NCBI GenBank assembly: GCA_009377375.1
Contig: WHUE01000003.1
Span: forward strand, 42,244 to 106,243
Source: Alphaproteobacteria bacterium
GTDB lineage: Bacteria > Pseudomonadota > Alphaproteobacteria > MPNO01 > UBA2964
Direction: 5' to 3'
DNA length: 64,000 nt
Below are positions 1-9,000 of the stretch, one piece after another (position 1 is the stretch's first letter; every line of letters starts with the position of its first letter). The notes under the pieces are model-generated. The model was not told where the DNA came from. It ran no database searches and was given only the letters and a program-made list of their open reading frames with translations. Made by a program: the position numbers and the translations under genes.

Positions 1-927
1 ATGGCCGGGCGTCCGGAGACGGCCGGGAACGACGCCCGGATGGCCGCGCTGGCGCGCGAGATCGAACGGCTGACCGGGCAGATCGGGGCGCTGCGCGACG
101 CCCAGGCGCCGCTGGCCCAGCGGCTGGAAGAGCAGCAGGGGACGGATCTCGCCGCGCGGCTGTCGGCGCTGGAAGGCCGGATCGATGCGCTGGCCGCGGC
201 GCCGCAGAACGCGGACGCGCCGTCCGCCGAAGCGCTGGCTGCGCTGCGGGAGCAGGCCGAACGCCGGAACGCCGATCTGGAGAACCGCAACCGGTCGCTG
301 GAGGCGGCGCTCGCCCGCCTCGGCGAGCGGTTGCAGGCGGTTGAGGCGCGGGCCGGGTCCAATGCCGGCTCGGCCGAGGGTGCCGCGCTGCTGGTCGCGG
401 CGGGCGAGCTGCGCGCCGCCGTGCGCGCCGGGCGCGGCTACGCCGCAGCGCTGGAGAGCGCGCGGGCCGTGGCGCCGGACAGCCCGGCGATGAAGGCCGC
501 GCTGGCGACGCTGGCCGCGCATGCGGAGAAGGGCGTCGCCGGCATCGACGACCTGCGCGACCGTTTCGGGCCGATGGCGAGGGAAGCGGCGCAGGCGGGG
601 CTCGCGCCGGAAGGGGCGGGGTGGGTGGACCAGACGCTGTCCCGCCTGTCGCGGCTGGTCACCGTGCGCCGGGTCGGCGAGGACGCTGCGGCGGAAGATA
701 CCGTGACCGGGCGTCTCGCCCGGGCCGAGCTGCGCCTGGCGGCGGGCGACTTGCCCGGCGCGGTGGCCGCGATCAAAGGGCTGGAAGGCAAGCCGGCCGC
801 CGCCGCCACCGGGTGGCTGGCGGATGCGCGCGCACATCTGAAGGCCGAGGAGGCGCTGGCCACGGCGAACGCCGAGGCGATCCGCGTTCTCGGCGGCGGC
901 GCCGGGAAAGGTGCGGCCGGCGGATGA
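1..927 (+). CDS. Mitofilin/COG4223-like coiled-coil protein, probably 5' truncated by the window edge
   Basis: Open from base 1; Ala/Arg/Glu-rich coiled-coil followed by an alpha-helical C-terminal domain; stop overlaps hemY start (ATGA), the usual order in alphaproteobacteria. Confidence 0.7.
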   Translation: MAGRPETAGNDARMAALAREIERLTGQIGALRDAQAPLAQRLEEQQGTDLAARLSALEGRIDALAAAPQNADAPSAEALAALREQAERRNADLENRNRSLEAALARLGERLQAVEARAGSNAGSAEGAALLVAAGELRAAVRAGRGYAAALESARAVAPDSPAMKAALATLAAHAEKGVAGIDDLRDRFGPMAREAAQAGLAPEGAGWVDQTLSRLSRLVTVRRVGEDAAAEDTVTGRLARAELRLAAGDLPGAVAAIKGLEGKPAAAATGWLADARAHLKAEEALATANAEAIRVLGGGAGKGAAGG

Positions 928-2342
928 TCCGCACCTTGCTGTTCATCGCCGGCGTCGGCCTGCTGGTGGCCGGGGCCGTCTGGCTGGCCGAGCATCCGGG
1001 CAGGGCGGGGCTCGAATGGCAGGGCTGGCGCATCGACACCTCGGTCGCCTTCCTCGCGCTCTGCGTCGCGCTCGGCGCCGCCCTGATCGCCGTTCTATAC
1101 CGGTTCTGGCATGCGCTGCTCGGCGCGCCGGGCTCGTTCATCGCCAACCGGCGCCAGGCGCGGCGCGAACGCGGCTACCGCGCGCTGACCCAAGGCATGG
1201 TTGCGGTGGCGGCGGGCGACGCCGACGAGGCCCAGCGCCAGGCGCGGAGGGCGGATTCGCTGCTCGGCGACCCGCCGCTGACCATGCTGCTGTCGGCCCA
1301 GTCGGCGCAGCTCAACGGCGACGAGGCGGCGGCCAGGTCCTATTTCACCGCCATGCTCGAGCGGCAGGAAACCGCGTTCCTCGGCCTGCGCGGGCTGCTG
1401 ATGCAGGCGCAGCGCGAGGGCAACGAGGCGGAGGCCCTGCGCCTCGCCCGCCGCGCCTACGAGCTGCGTCCCAGGACGCCCTGGGTGCTGACCACGCTGT
1501 TCGACCTGCAGGTGCGGCAGGAGCGCTGGCGCGAATCGCTGCCGGTGCTGGAGGAAGCGGTGCGCCGCGGCGCGATGGCGGGGGAGGAGGCGCGCCGCCG
1601 CCGCGCCGTCGTGCTGCTCGGCTGCTCGATGGAAGCGGAGGAGGCGGGAGACCGCGCCAGCGCCGTCACCTACGCCAAGCGGGCATCCTCGCTGCTGCCC
1701 GACTTCCTGCCGGCGACGCTGCGCCACATCCAGTTGGCGGTGGAGGGCGGACGCAAGCGCCCGGCGGCGCGGATGCTGCACAATGCCTGGTCGCGCACGC
1801 CGCACCCCGAGCTCGCGCGGCTATACGCCGCGATGGAGGACAGTGACGATCCGCTGAAGAAGGCGCGCCGGTTCGAGCGGCTGCTGAGCCACAACCCCGA
1901 CCACCCCGAAAGCCACGTCGCGCTGGCTGAGGCGCTGCTGGAGGCCCGCATCTGGGGCGCCGCCCGCAGCCACCTGGAAACCGCCGCCGGCAAGGCCCCG
2001 TCGGCCCGAATCTGCCGGCTGATGGCCGAGCTGGAGGAGCGCGAGAACGGCGACATGGCTGCCGTGCGCAAGTGGCTGCTGCGCGCCGCCGGCGCGGAGC
2101 CCGATTCGGCCTGGATCTGCTCCGCCTGCGGCGCGGCCTCCGCCGCCTGGACCCCGCGCTGCGCCCGCTGCCACGCGCTGGGCACGCTGGAATGGCGCGC
2201 CCCCGACCGCGCCCGCGGGCTGGTGCTGCGTCCGGTGGCCTCCGCGCCGGCCCTGTCCGCCGCCGACGCGGACGACGTGACGGAGGACGGCGAGGCCGCA
2301 TCCGAGACGCCCGGTGACGGCGCGGTGCGTCAGCACCCCTGA
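924..2342 (+). CDS. hemY: HemY-like heme biosynthesis TPR membrane protein with C-terminal zinc ribbon
   Basis: MIRTLLFIAGVGLLVAGAVWLAEHPG two-TM N-terminus, TPR-like repeats, C-terminal WICSACGAASAAWTPRCARCHALGTLEW; the ORF-track start at 621 is upstream of the likely ATG at 924. Confidence 0.85.
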   Translation: MIRTLLFIAGVGLLVAGAVWLAEHPGRAGLEWQGWRIDTSVAFLALCVALGAALIAVLYRFWHALLGAPGSFIANRRQARRERGYRALTQGMVAVAAGDADEAQRQARRADSLLGDPPLTMLLSAQSAQLNGDEAAARSYFTAMLERQETAFLGLRGLLMQAQREGNEAEALRLARRAYELRPRTPWVLTTLFDLQVRQERWRESLPVLEEAVRRGAMAGEEARRRRAVVLLGCSMEAEEAGDRASAVTYAKRASSLLPDFLPATLRHIQLAVEGGRKRPAARMLHNAWSRTPHPELARLYAAMEDSDDPLKKARRFERLLSHNPDHPESHVALAEALLEARIWGAARSHLETAAGKAPSARICRLMAELEERENGDMAAVRKWLLRAAGAEPDSAWICSACGAASAAWTPRCARCHALGTLEWRAPDRARGLVLRPVASAPALSAADADDVTEDGEAASETPGDGAVRQHP

Positions 2343-2424
2343 CCCGTCACCGTCATTGACGCGGCGGCTTGCGGGCGGTAATGAACCGGGCGTTAACCTT
2401 GGTCGGCTAATACTGCGCCGCCGG

Positions 2425-2500
2425 GCCGCCTTAGCTCAGTTGGTAGAGCATCGCATTCGTAATGCGGGGGTCGTAGGTTCGAGTCCTACAGGCGGCACCA
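2425..2500 (+). tRNA. tRNA-Thr (CGT)
   Basis: GCCGCCT...AGGCGGC acceptor pairing, GCTCAGTTGGTAGAGC D-arm, TTCGTAA anticodon loop, GGTTCGAGTCC T-arm, encoded CCA. Confidence 0.95.
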
Positions 2501-2593
2501 TTCCCCCGGCGGAGCGCCCGACACGCCAGCCCTGTGTCAGGACCGTGAGCGGCGCTCCCACCGGCCCGGCGGATCTCCCAGACAGCCACCGCG

Positions 2594-2683
2594 CATTTCG
2601 AATCCGGCCGGCTGGCCGAGGCGGAAGCTGCCTGTCGCGCGGTTCTCGCCGCGCGGCCCGGCGAGATCGAGGCGCGTCACCTG
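2594..2683 (+). pseudogene. Remnant of a TPR-repeat protein
   Basis: One frame reads HFESGRLAEAEAACRAVLAARPGEIEARHL, a canonical TPR unit, with no long ORF around it. Confidence 0.45.
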
Positions 2684-2696
2684 CCCGCCATAAGAA

Positions 2697-2728
2697 ACCG
2701 CCCCCGTTCGCTGTGGAGCGGGGGCGGT
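2697..2728 (-). terminator. Rho-independent terminator for the TctA-family gene
   Basis: ACCGCCCCCG...CGGGGGCGGT stem; followed by TTTCTTA on the minus strand. Confidence 0.6.
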
Positions 2729-2773
2729 CGCAACCTGGCCGGAAGGCGGGGGCCGCGTCGCGGCCCCGCCCGC

Positions 2774-4912
2774 TCAGAACAGGTTGAAGTAGTGCATCGT
2801 GCGCAGCACCGGGAACAGCTCGCCGATCAGCGACTGGGGCCACGGCACCACCAGCAGGATGTGGAACAGCAGGTAGTAGCCTATGGACAGCAGGCCCGCG
2901 ATCCACAGGACCAGCTTCCACCTCTCCTTCGCCCCGAAACGCATGTACAGGATCAGGAACAGGAGCGATGCCGGCAGCAGGCCCACGATATGGCCGACCG
3001 CCACATAGCCGATGCACCATCCGAAGTAGCCGAGGGCGCGCATCGTGATCGCCCGGTTGTCGAGATCACCGAAATCCTGGGTGATGTCGAAATGGGTTTC
3101 CTGCGCGATCTCCTGCTCGAACTCGTGCGCCTTCGCCTCGAACTCCTGCTTTGCGGAGGTGGCGATCTCCAGCCCGGAGTCGTTGGACTTCAGGAACAGG
3201 TCGCTGAACAGGAACATGAACGAGAACAGAAGCCCGGTGTAACAGGTGACCGCCGGCACCAGCCGCGCGCCGAACTCCCACTGCGAGGAAGCGATGAGCG
3301 CGGCGGCGAATACGAGGATGACGAACCCCGCGAAGGCATGCGACCAGCCCAGCTTTTCCCTCCGGAAGCCGACGGAGAATCCGCCGGACGCCCGCCGCTG
3401 TTCCGGCGGCAGCCGGCGCCTGGCCCGCCAGCCGCTTATCAGCGGCGTGCAGAGGCCCCAGAGGGTGATGAACAGCATGCCCAGCACGATCGGGTGAATC
3501 AGCCATTCCCACGCATAGCGCTCGACCGAGATGAACATGTAGCGTTCGATCAGCCCGCCGAGCACGAAGCCCAGGATCAGCGGCGGCCGCGGCCAGCGGA
3601 ACCGCTTCATGATCCAGCCCAGCACGCCGAAGATCAGCAGGGCGTAGAGATCGCCCCAGGCCCGCGAACCCTGGAACGCGCCGACCATGGTGATGGCCAC
3701 CACCGTGGGCACCAGGATGCCGGCCCGCACCAGCGCCAGCTTGGCGAACTGGTTGGCGAACATGAAGCAGATGCCGGCGCCGAGCACGTTGGCCATGGCC
3801 ACCGACCAGACCAGCGTATAGGTGATGTCGAGGTTCTTGGTCAGCATGTCCGGGCCCGGGACGATGCCGTGGATCAGGAAGGCGCCGAGAATCAGCGCCA
3901 TCGAGGCGGAGCCGGGTACGCCGAACGCCACGGTCGGCACGAGGGCCCCGCCTTCCTTGGCGTTGTTCGAGGATTCGGAGGCGATCACGCCGCGCACGTC
4001 GCCGCGGGCGAACGTGTCCTTGGCGCCTTTCTCGGTGCGCGCGGCATGGCCGTAGGCGACCCAGTCGATGACCGAGGCGCCGATGCCGGGCACCGCGCCG
4101 AGACCCGCGCCGATCCAGGAGCAGCGCAGGACGAGGAACCAGTTCCTGAACGTGTCCTTGACGCCCTGCATCTGTCCCTTGGACGCCGACTGCATCTTGT
4201 CGCCGGCAAAGATCGACTTGTTGGCGATGGCGAGATCGCCGAGCTCGGGCAGGGCGAATATGCCGAGCGCCAGCGGCACGATCGGCAGCCCGTCCCACAG
4301 ATACAGCGACCCGAAGGTCCAGCGCAGCGTCCCGGTCTGCGGATCGTCGCCGGTGGTGGCGACCAGGATGCCGAGGCAGGCCGCGGCCATGCCCTTGGCC
4401 GGAGACGCGCCGCTGAGGACGGCGACCAGGGAAATGCCGAAGATGCAGAACGAGAGCAGTTCCGGCGAACCGATATAGAGCATCACCGGCCGCAGTATCG
4501 GGATCGACAGCCCGAGCAGCAGCGCGCCGAACAGCCCGCCCAGCACGTTCGACGTGAACGACGCGCCGAGCGCGCGCCCGGCCTCGCCTTTCTTGGCCAT
4601 GGGATAGCCGTCCATGATGGTCGCGGCGGACGCCACCGTGCCCGGCACGCCGAAAAGGACGGCCGGTATGGTGTCGCCCGTCGCCGTCACCGACTGCAGC
4701 CCCAGCATGAACGCCAGCGCCGTGTACGGATTCATGTCGAAGGTGAAGGGCAGGATCAGCGAAAGGCCGATCAACCCGCCGAGACCGGGGATCACGCCGA
4801 TGACGAGCCCCAGCAGAACGCCGGCGGTCAGGAACAGGAGCCGTTCCGGCTCCACCATGATGTTGAGCGCCTTCAAGGCGGCGTCCATCATGCTGTATTC
4901 GAGGACTTCCAT
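2774..4912 (-). CDS. Tripartite tricarboxylate transporter, TctA fused to a TctB-like C-terminal domain
   Basis: GVIPGLGGLIGLSLILPFTF and GVPGTVASAATIMDGYPMAKKGEAGRAL TctA motifs; about 200-residue C-terminal extension with extra TM helices; start MEVLEYSMMDAALKALN. Confidence 0.85.
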   Translation of the reverse strand: MEVLEYSMMDAALKALNIMVEPERLLFLTAGVLLGLVIGVIPGLGGLIGLSLILPFTFDMNPYTALAFMLGLQSVTATGDTIPAVLFGVPGTVASAATIMDGYPMAKKGEAGRALGASFTSNVLGGLFGALLLGLSIPILRPVMLYIGSPELLSFCIFGISLVAVLSGASPAKGMAAACLGILVATTGDDPQTGTLRWTFGSLYLWDGLPIVPLALGIFALPELGDLAIANKSIFAGDKMQSASKGQMQGVKDTFRNWFLVLRCSWIGAGLGAVPGIGASVIDWVAYGHAARTEKGAKDTFARGDVRGVIASESSNNAKEGGALVPTVAFGVPGSASMALILGAFLIHGIVPGPDMLTKNLDITYTLVWSVAMANVLGAGICFMFANQFAKLALVRAGILVPTVVAITMVGAFQGSRAWGDLYALLIFGVLGWIMKRFRWPRPPLILGFVLGGLIERYMFISVERYAWEWLIHPIVLGMLFITLWGLCTPLISGWRARRRLPPEQRRASGGFSVGFRREKLGWSHAFAGFVILVFAAALIASSQWEFGARLVPAVTCYTGLLFSFMFLFSDLFLKSNDSGLEIATSAKQEFEAKAHEFEQEIAQETHFDITQDFGDLDNRAITMRALGYFGWCIGYVAVGHIVGLLPASLLFLILYMRFGAKERWKLVLWIAGLLSIGYYLLFHILLVVPWPQSLIGELFPVLRTMHYFNLF

Positions 4913-5005
4913 GTGCTTTTTCCTCAACACGGCCGTTACGCGGCCGGGGCGGCGATCCCGTCTGGAACGCACCGCGCCCTGTCCGCCTCTGCCTCACGGC
5001 CGCAG

Positions 5006-5055
5006 ATGACATGACATTGCAGGTAGAGTCGCCGCTTCAGCGGCGACCGATGTCA
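5006..5055. repeat. Inverted-repeat end A with perfect 20-nt palindrome
   Basis: ATGACATGACATTGCAGGTAGAGTCGCCGCTTCAGCGGCGACCGATGTCA; mirrored at 6260..6307. Confidence 0.7.
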
Positions 5056-5475
5056 GGCGAGGCGGGGAGGAGCGCGCGCGTCGAAGGCGTGCGGTGCGAC
5101 AGGAGGACGAGAGCCTCCGGCAACGGGGCGCCATATCTCGCCGGCGCCGGGTTGCGGTGTCGTGGCCGGGTCGGCAGCAAGGCCCGAAGGCGCATCGCGA
5201 TCAGGCGCCAGCCCCTGCTTGGCGACGACGATCCGCAATTCGTGAACGACCGGGGGAACGGCGCCGCGCGGCTGAATCGACGGCAGGCTCGCCGGCTCCG
5301 CCGCCGCAAGTCCGCCACGGTTGAAGACCGGATCGAGTTGCCCGATACCCGCCCCGTCGAGAAACGGCACGGCCCCGTGCAGCATGAGAAGCGCGGCCAG
5401 AAACGAAAGCGCGGGCGCAATGCGCGCCCTTATGCCGCTACCACTTCGTCCGTCTTGCCGCCCGCTGGTCGTCAT
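5053..5475 (-). CDS. Small putative membrane/secreted protein (copy A of an inverted paralogous pair)
   Basis: MTTSGRQDGRSGSGIRARIAPALSFLAALLMLHGAVPF...APHAFDARAPPRLA; aligns along its length with the product of 5840..6262. Confidence 0.55.
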   Translation of the reverse strand: MTTSGRQDGRSGSGIRARIAPALSFLAALLMLHGAVPFLDGAGIGQLDPVFNRGGLAAAEPASLPSIQPRGAVPPVVHELRIVVAKQGLAPDRDAPSGLAADPATTPQPGAGEIWRPVAGGSRPPVAPHAFDARAPPRLA

Positions 5476-5839
5476 TTTGCAGTCGTCTCATGGCGCAGCC
5501 CTGTCGGGGCGAACGGCGCCCCGGAACATCGTCTGCCCGGCATTTTCCCAGCCGGCGATGAGCGTCGGAATGATGCGTACGGGAATCCCTTTCTTGCAAG
5601 CGATATGTTGGAGACGGCCCGAAGATATTTCGCTTGCGAAATTACGCGGACCGCAAACAGCCGGGAGGCCGCACCGGCTTCGGCCAGCTGCGGCGCCCGG
5701 TTGAAGGGTCGTTCCGCATGTTCCCGCGCCGCTCCGCATTTGCCGCGGGCAGGACCGAATAACTATGGCGCTGGGGGCTGGCAAGGGTGTATTCAGACCC
5801 TGTTCCATCCTGACAGGCTGCGCCGAGGACAGGCTGCAA

Positions 5840-6262
5840 ATGACGGGCGGGTGGCAAGCCGAACGCCGCGATACCGACATCAGGTCGCGTATCTTTTCCG
5901 CGTTTGCGTTTCTCGCCGCGCTTCTCATGCTGTACGGGGCCGTGCCGCCTTTCGAAGGGGCGGGCGCCGGCCAGCGCGGCCCTATCCTCGACCGGGTCGG
6001 CAGCCTCGCCGCGGACGAGCGTCTCAGCCCGCCGTCGATTCAGCCCCGAGGACCCGTTCCGTCGGTTATCAGCGAGCTGCGCGGTCCAGCCGCCAAGCAG
6101 GGTCTGGCGCCGGATCGCGATGTGCCTTCGGCCCTCGCCGCCGCTCCGGATGCGACACCGTCTTCCTGGGCTGGCGAGAAGCTGGGTCCCGTCGCCGCCG
6201 CGTTCCGTCTTCCCGTTGTGCCGCGCGCCTTCGACGCGCGGGCTCCTCCGAACCGCACCTGA
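5840..6262 (+). CDS. Small putative membrane/secreted protein (copy B of an inverted paralogous pair)
   Basis: MTGGWQAERRDTDIRSRIFSAFAFLAALLMLYGAVPPF...VPRAFDARAPPNRT; paralog of 5053..5475; internal ATG of the 5765..6262 ORF chosen by alignment to copy A. Confidence 0.55.
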   Translation: MTGGWQAERRDTDIRSRIFSAFAFLAALLMLYGAVPPFEGAGAGQRGPILDRVGSLAADERLSPPSIQPRGPVPSVISELRGPAAKQGLAPDRDVPSALAAAPDATPSSWAGEKLGPVAAAFRLPVVPRAFDARAPPNRT

Positions 6263-6307
6263 CATTCCTCGCCGCTGAAGCGGCGACTTCGCTCGTAATG
6301 TCATGTC
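6260..6307. repeat. Inverted-repeat end B with palindrome
   Basis: TGACATTCCTCGCCGCTGAAGCGGCGACTTCGCTCGTAATGTCATGTC; inverted copy of 5006..5055. Confidence 0.7.
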
Positions 6308-6367
6308 GGCGCGACATGCGGCTGCGGCCGCGTTCGGCATCGCGCCATAGGCTCGGATCGATAAACC

Positions 6368-8959
6368 ATGCGCACGTCCCGATGGGTGCTCGTCACCTAT
6401 GCCGCCATCGTCCTGTCCGGACTCGTCGCGGCACTTCCCAGCATTCTGACCCCAGAACAGGTCGCGGCGTTGCCCGGCTGGCTGCCCAGGCAGGCCGTGA
6501 CGCTCGGCCTGGATCTTCGCGGCGGCTCCCATCTCGTGCTCGAGGTCGACGCCGCCGCGCTGAGGGCGGCGCGCCTGCAGACCCTGCTCGAAGATGCGCG
6601 GAGCCGGCTGCGGGCGGAGGGCCTGCGTCCGCAATCCGTTCGGATCGCCGGCAATGCCGTCGTCGTCGCCGTCGACCGGCCTGACGAACGGAACCGGGCG
6701 CTGCCCGTGCTGCGCGCTCTTGCCGCGCCCGTAGGCGCCTCGGCATTCGCCGACGGGGCGCCCGACATCGAGGTCAGAAGCGAAGGCAGCGCCATCAGGC
6801 TCAGCCTGACCGAAGCCGGCTTCCGCGACCGCCTCGACGCTGCGGCCGGCCAGAGCCTGGAAATCATCCGTCAGCGGGTCGACCAGGCCGGCGTGGCGGA
6901 GCCGACCATCCAGCGCGTCGGTCCGGACCGGATTCTGGTCCAGTTGCCGGGGGTGCAGGATCCGACCAGGCTGCGGGAGCTTCTCGGCTCCACCGCCCAG
7001 ATGAGCTTCCATATGCTGGCGCGGAATGCGCCAGTGGACGGCCGCGTTCCCCCGGGGGTGCGGGTCCTGCCGGACGTCGACGGGAAATCGAGCTACGCCG
7101 TGGAGGGCCGCGTCGCCATCAGCGGCGAGCGGCTGGCGGATGCGAGGGCGGGGTTCGACCAGCGCACCAGCGAACCGATCGTGACCTTCCGCTTCGACAG
7201 CACCGGCGCCCGCCAGTTCGGAACGATCACCCGCAACAATGTCGGCCGGCCCTTCGCCATCGTGCTGGACGGAAAGGTTCTCAGCGCGCCGGTCATCCGC
7301 GAGCCGATCACCGGCGGCTCGGGCCAGATCAGCGGCGGTTTCAGCGTGCAGGATACGGTTTTCCTGTCCGCCCTGCTGCGCGCAGGCGCCCTCCCCGCGC
7401 CGCTGACCGTGATCGAGGAGCGCAGCGTCGGTCCCGATCTCGGCAGCGATGCGATCCGGATGGGCATCTATACCGGCCTCGCGGGTTTCGCGCTCGTCGT
7501 CGCCTTCATGGTCGCCCTTTACGGCGCTTGGGGGCTCATCGCCAACCTGGCGCTCGCGTTCAATATCGCGCTCACCCTCGGCGCGCTCGGTCTGCTCGGG
7601 GCGACGCTGACGCTTCCGGGCATAGCGGGAATCATCCTCGGCATCGGCCTTGCGGTCGACGCGAACATCCTGATCAACGAACGCATCCGGGAGGAAACGA
7701 AGAAGGGGGCGAGCGCCTTCAAGGCGCTCGATATCGGCTTTCGCCGCGCCTACTCGACCATCATCGACGCCAACGTCACCACGCTTCTCGCGACGCTGCT
7801 GCTCTTCCTGGTCGGCTCGGGCCCGGTGCGCGGCTTCGCCGTCACGATGATGCTCGGCATCGTTATCTCGATGTTCACCGCGGTCGCGGTCGTGCGCGTC
7901 GTCATGACGGAGATCGTGCATTCCAGGCGGCTGAAGAGGCTCGAAATCGCGCCGCTGATACGCCTCGGACAACGTGGAACCGCCATTTCCTTCATGAGGG
8001 CGCGGTTCTTCGGCATCGGTCTGTCGATCCTGCTCTCCCTCGCCTCCATCGGCCTCTTCGTCCACCCGGGCCTGAGCTACGGCATCGACTTCAAGGGCGG
8101 CATCCAGATGGAGGTCAGGACGCCGGGACCCGCCGATCTCGGCCAGCTTCGGTCGGCATTCGTCGGCCTCGGGCTCGGCGAAGTCGCGCTGCAGGCGTTC
8201 GGCGATGACAGCAGCGTGCTCATCCGCGTCGAGCGTCAGGACGGCGGCGAGCAGGCGCAGACGGCTGCCGTGCAGACGATGCGTCAGGCGGTCGCGGAGG
8301 TCGCACCCGGCGCGAGCATCGAACGCAGCGAGGTCGTGGGGCCGAAGATCAGCGGCGAGCTTGCCCGGTCGGGCCTCCTCGCCGTCGCGCTGGCGAGCCT
8401 GGCCATGCTCGGCTACATCTGGTGGCGCTTCGAGTGGCACTTCGCGGTCGGCGCGATCGTCACTCTCGTGCTCGACACGACCAAGACGATCGGCTTCTTC
8501 GCGCTGACCGGGCTGGACTTCAACCTGACGGCGATCGCCGCGCTTCTGACCATCATCGGCTATTCGGTGAACGACAAGGTCGTCGTCTACGACCGCATGC
8601 GCGAGAACCTGCGCCTCTACAAGACAATGCCGCTCCGCCAGCTCATCGACATGAGCATCAACCAGGTGCTGGCGCGCTGCATCTTCACCTCGCTCACCAC
8701 GTTTTTCGCCATGCTTCCGATGGCGATCTGGGGCGGGCCGGCCGTGGCGAGCTTCGCGGTGCCCATGGTCTTCGGGGTGGTCGTCGCGACCAGCTCGTCG
8801 ATCTTCATCGCCGCGCCCATCCTGCTCTTTCTCGGCGACTGGCGGGCCCGTCGCCGGAGGCTGTCGCCGGACGGGGAAGCGGGCGACGGGACGGGTGCAT
8901 CCGCGGCGGATCGCGACCCGCCTTCAGCCGGGCCCGCAGGGGCGAAGGGGGGATTGTGA
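6368..8959 (+). CDS. secDF: Protein translocase subunit SecDF (fused)
   Basis: GLDLRGGSHLVLEVD, GIAGIILGIGLAVDANILINERIREE and GIDFKGGIQMEVRT motifs; SecD and SecF halves in one ORF. Confidence 0.95.
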   Translation: MRTSRWVLVTYAAIVLSGLVAALPSILTPEQVAALPGWLPRQAVTLGLDLRGGSHLVLEVDAAALRAARLQTLLEDARSRLRAEGLRPQSVRIAGNAVVVAVDRPDERNRALPVLRALAAPVGASAFADGAPDIEVRSEGSAIRLSLTEAGFRDRLDAAAGQSLEIIRQRVDQAGVAEPTIQRVGPDRILVQLPGVQDPTRLRELLGSTAQMSFHMLARNAPVDGRVPPGVRVLPDVDGKSSYAVEGRVAISGERLADARAGFDQRTSEPIVTFRFDSTGARQFGTITRNNVGRPFAIVLDGKVLSAPVIREPITGGSGQISGGFSVQDTVFLSALLRAGALPAPLTVIEERSVGPDLGSDAIRMGIYTGLAGFALVVAFMVALYGAWGLIANLALAFNIALTLGALGLLGATLTLPGIAGIILGIGLAVDANILINERIREETKKGASAFKALDIGFRRAYSTIIDANVTTLLATLLLFLVGSGPVRGFAVTMMLGIVISMFTAVAVVRVVMTEIVHSRRLKRLEIAPLIRLGQRGTAISFMRARFFGIGLSILLSLASIGLFVHPGLSYGIDFKGGIQMEVRTPGPADLGQLRSAFVGLGLGEVALQAFGDDSSVLIRVERQDGGEQAQTAAVQTMRQAVAEVAPGASIERSEVVGPKISGELARSGLLAVALASLAMLGYIWWRFEWHFAVGAIVTLVLDTTKTIGFFALTGLDFNLTAIAALLTIIGYSVNDKVVVYDRMRENLRLYKTMPLRQLIDMSINQVLARCIFTSLTTFFAMLPMAIWGGPAVASFAVPMVFGVVVATSSSIFIAAPILLFLGDWRARRRRLSPDGEAGDGTGASAADRDPPSAGPAGAKGGL

Positions 8960-9000
8960 TGCCGCAGGCGACGGCCAGCGACGTCTGCCCTTGCAGGCAG

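Noticed and set aside
2792-5014. 740-aa plus-strand ORF opposite the TctA gene
   Set aside because: Antisense shadow ORF from GC codon bias; composition is His/Gln/Arg/Asp-rich with no recognisable domain, while the minus strand encodes clear TctA
5011-6684. 557-aa plus-strand ORF across copy A and copy B
   Set aside because: Crosses both inverted copies and secDF in the wrong frame; Arg-rich composition typical of shadow ORFs
5642-8440. 932-aa minus-strand ORF opposite secDF and copy B
   Set aside because: Shadow of secDF; no domain. Its similarity to the 5011..6684 plus ORF simply reflects the inverted DNA duplication
8938-9000. Short hairpin CTGCC-CTTGCA-GGCAG after secDF as terminator
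   Set aside because: Only 5-bp stem and no T-tract; too weak to call
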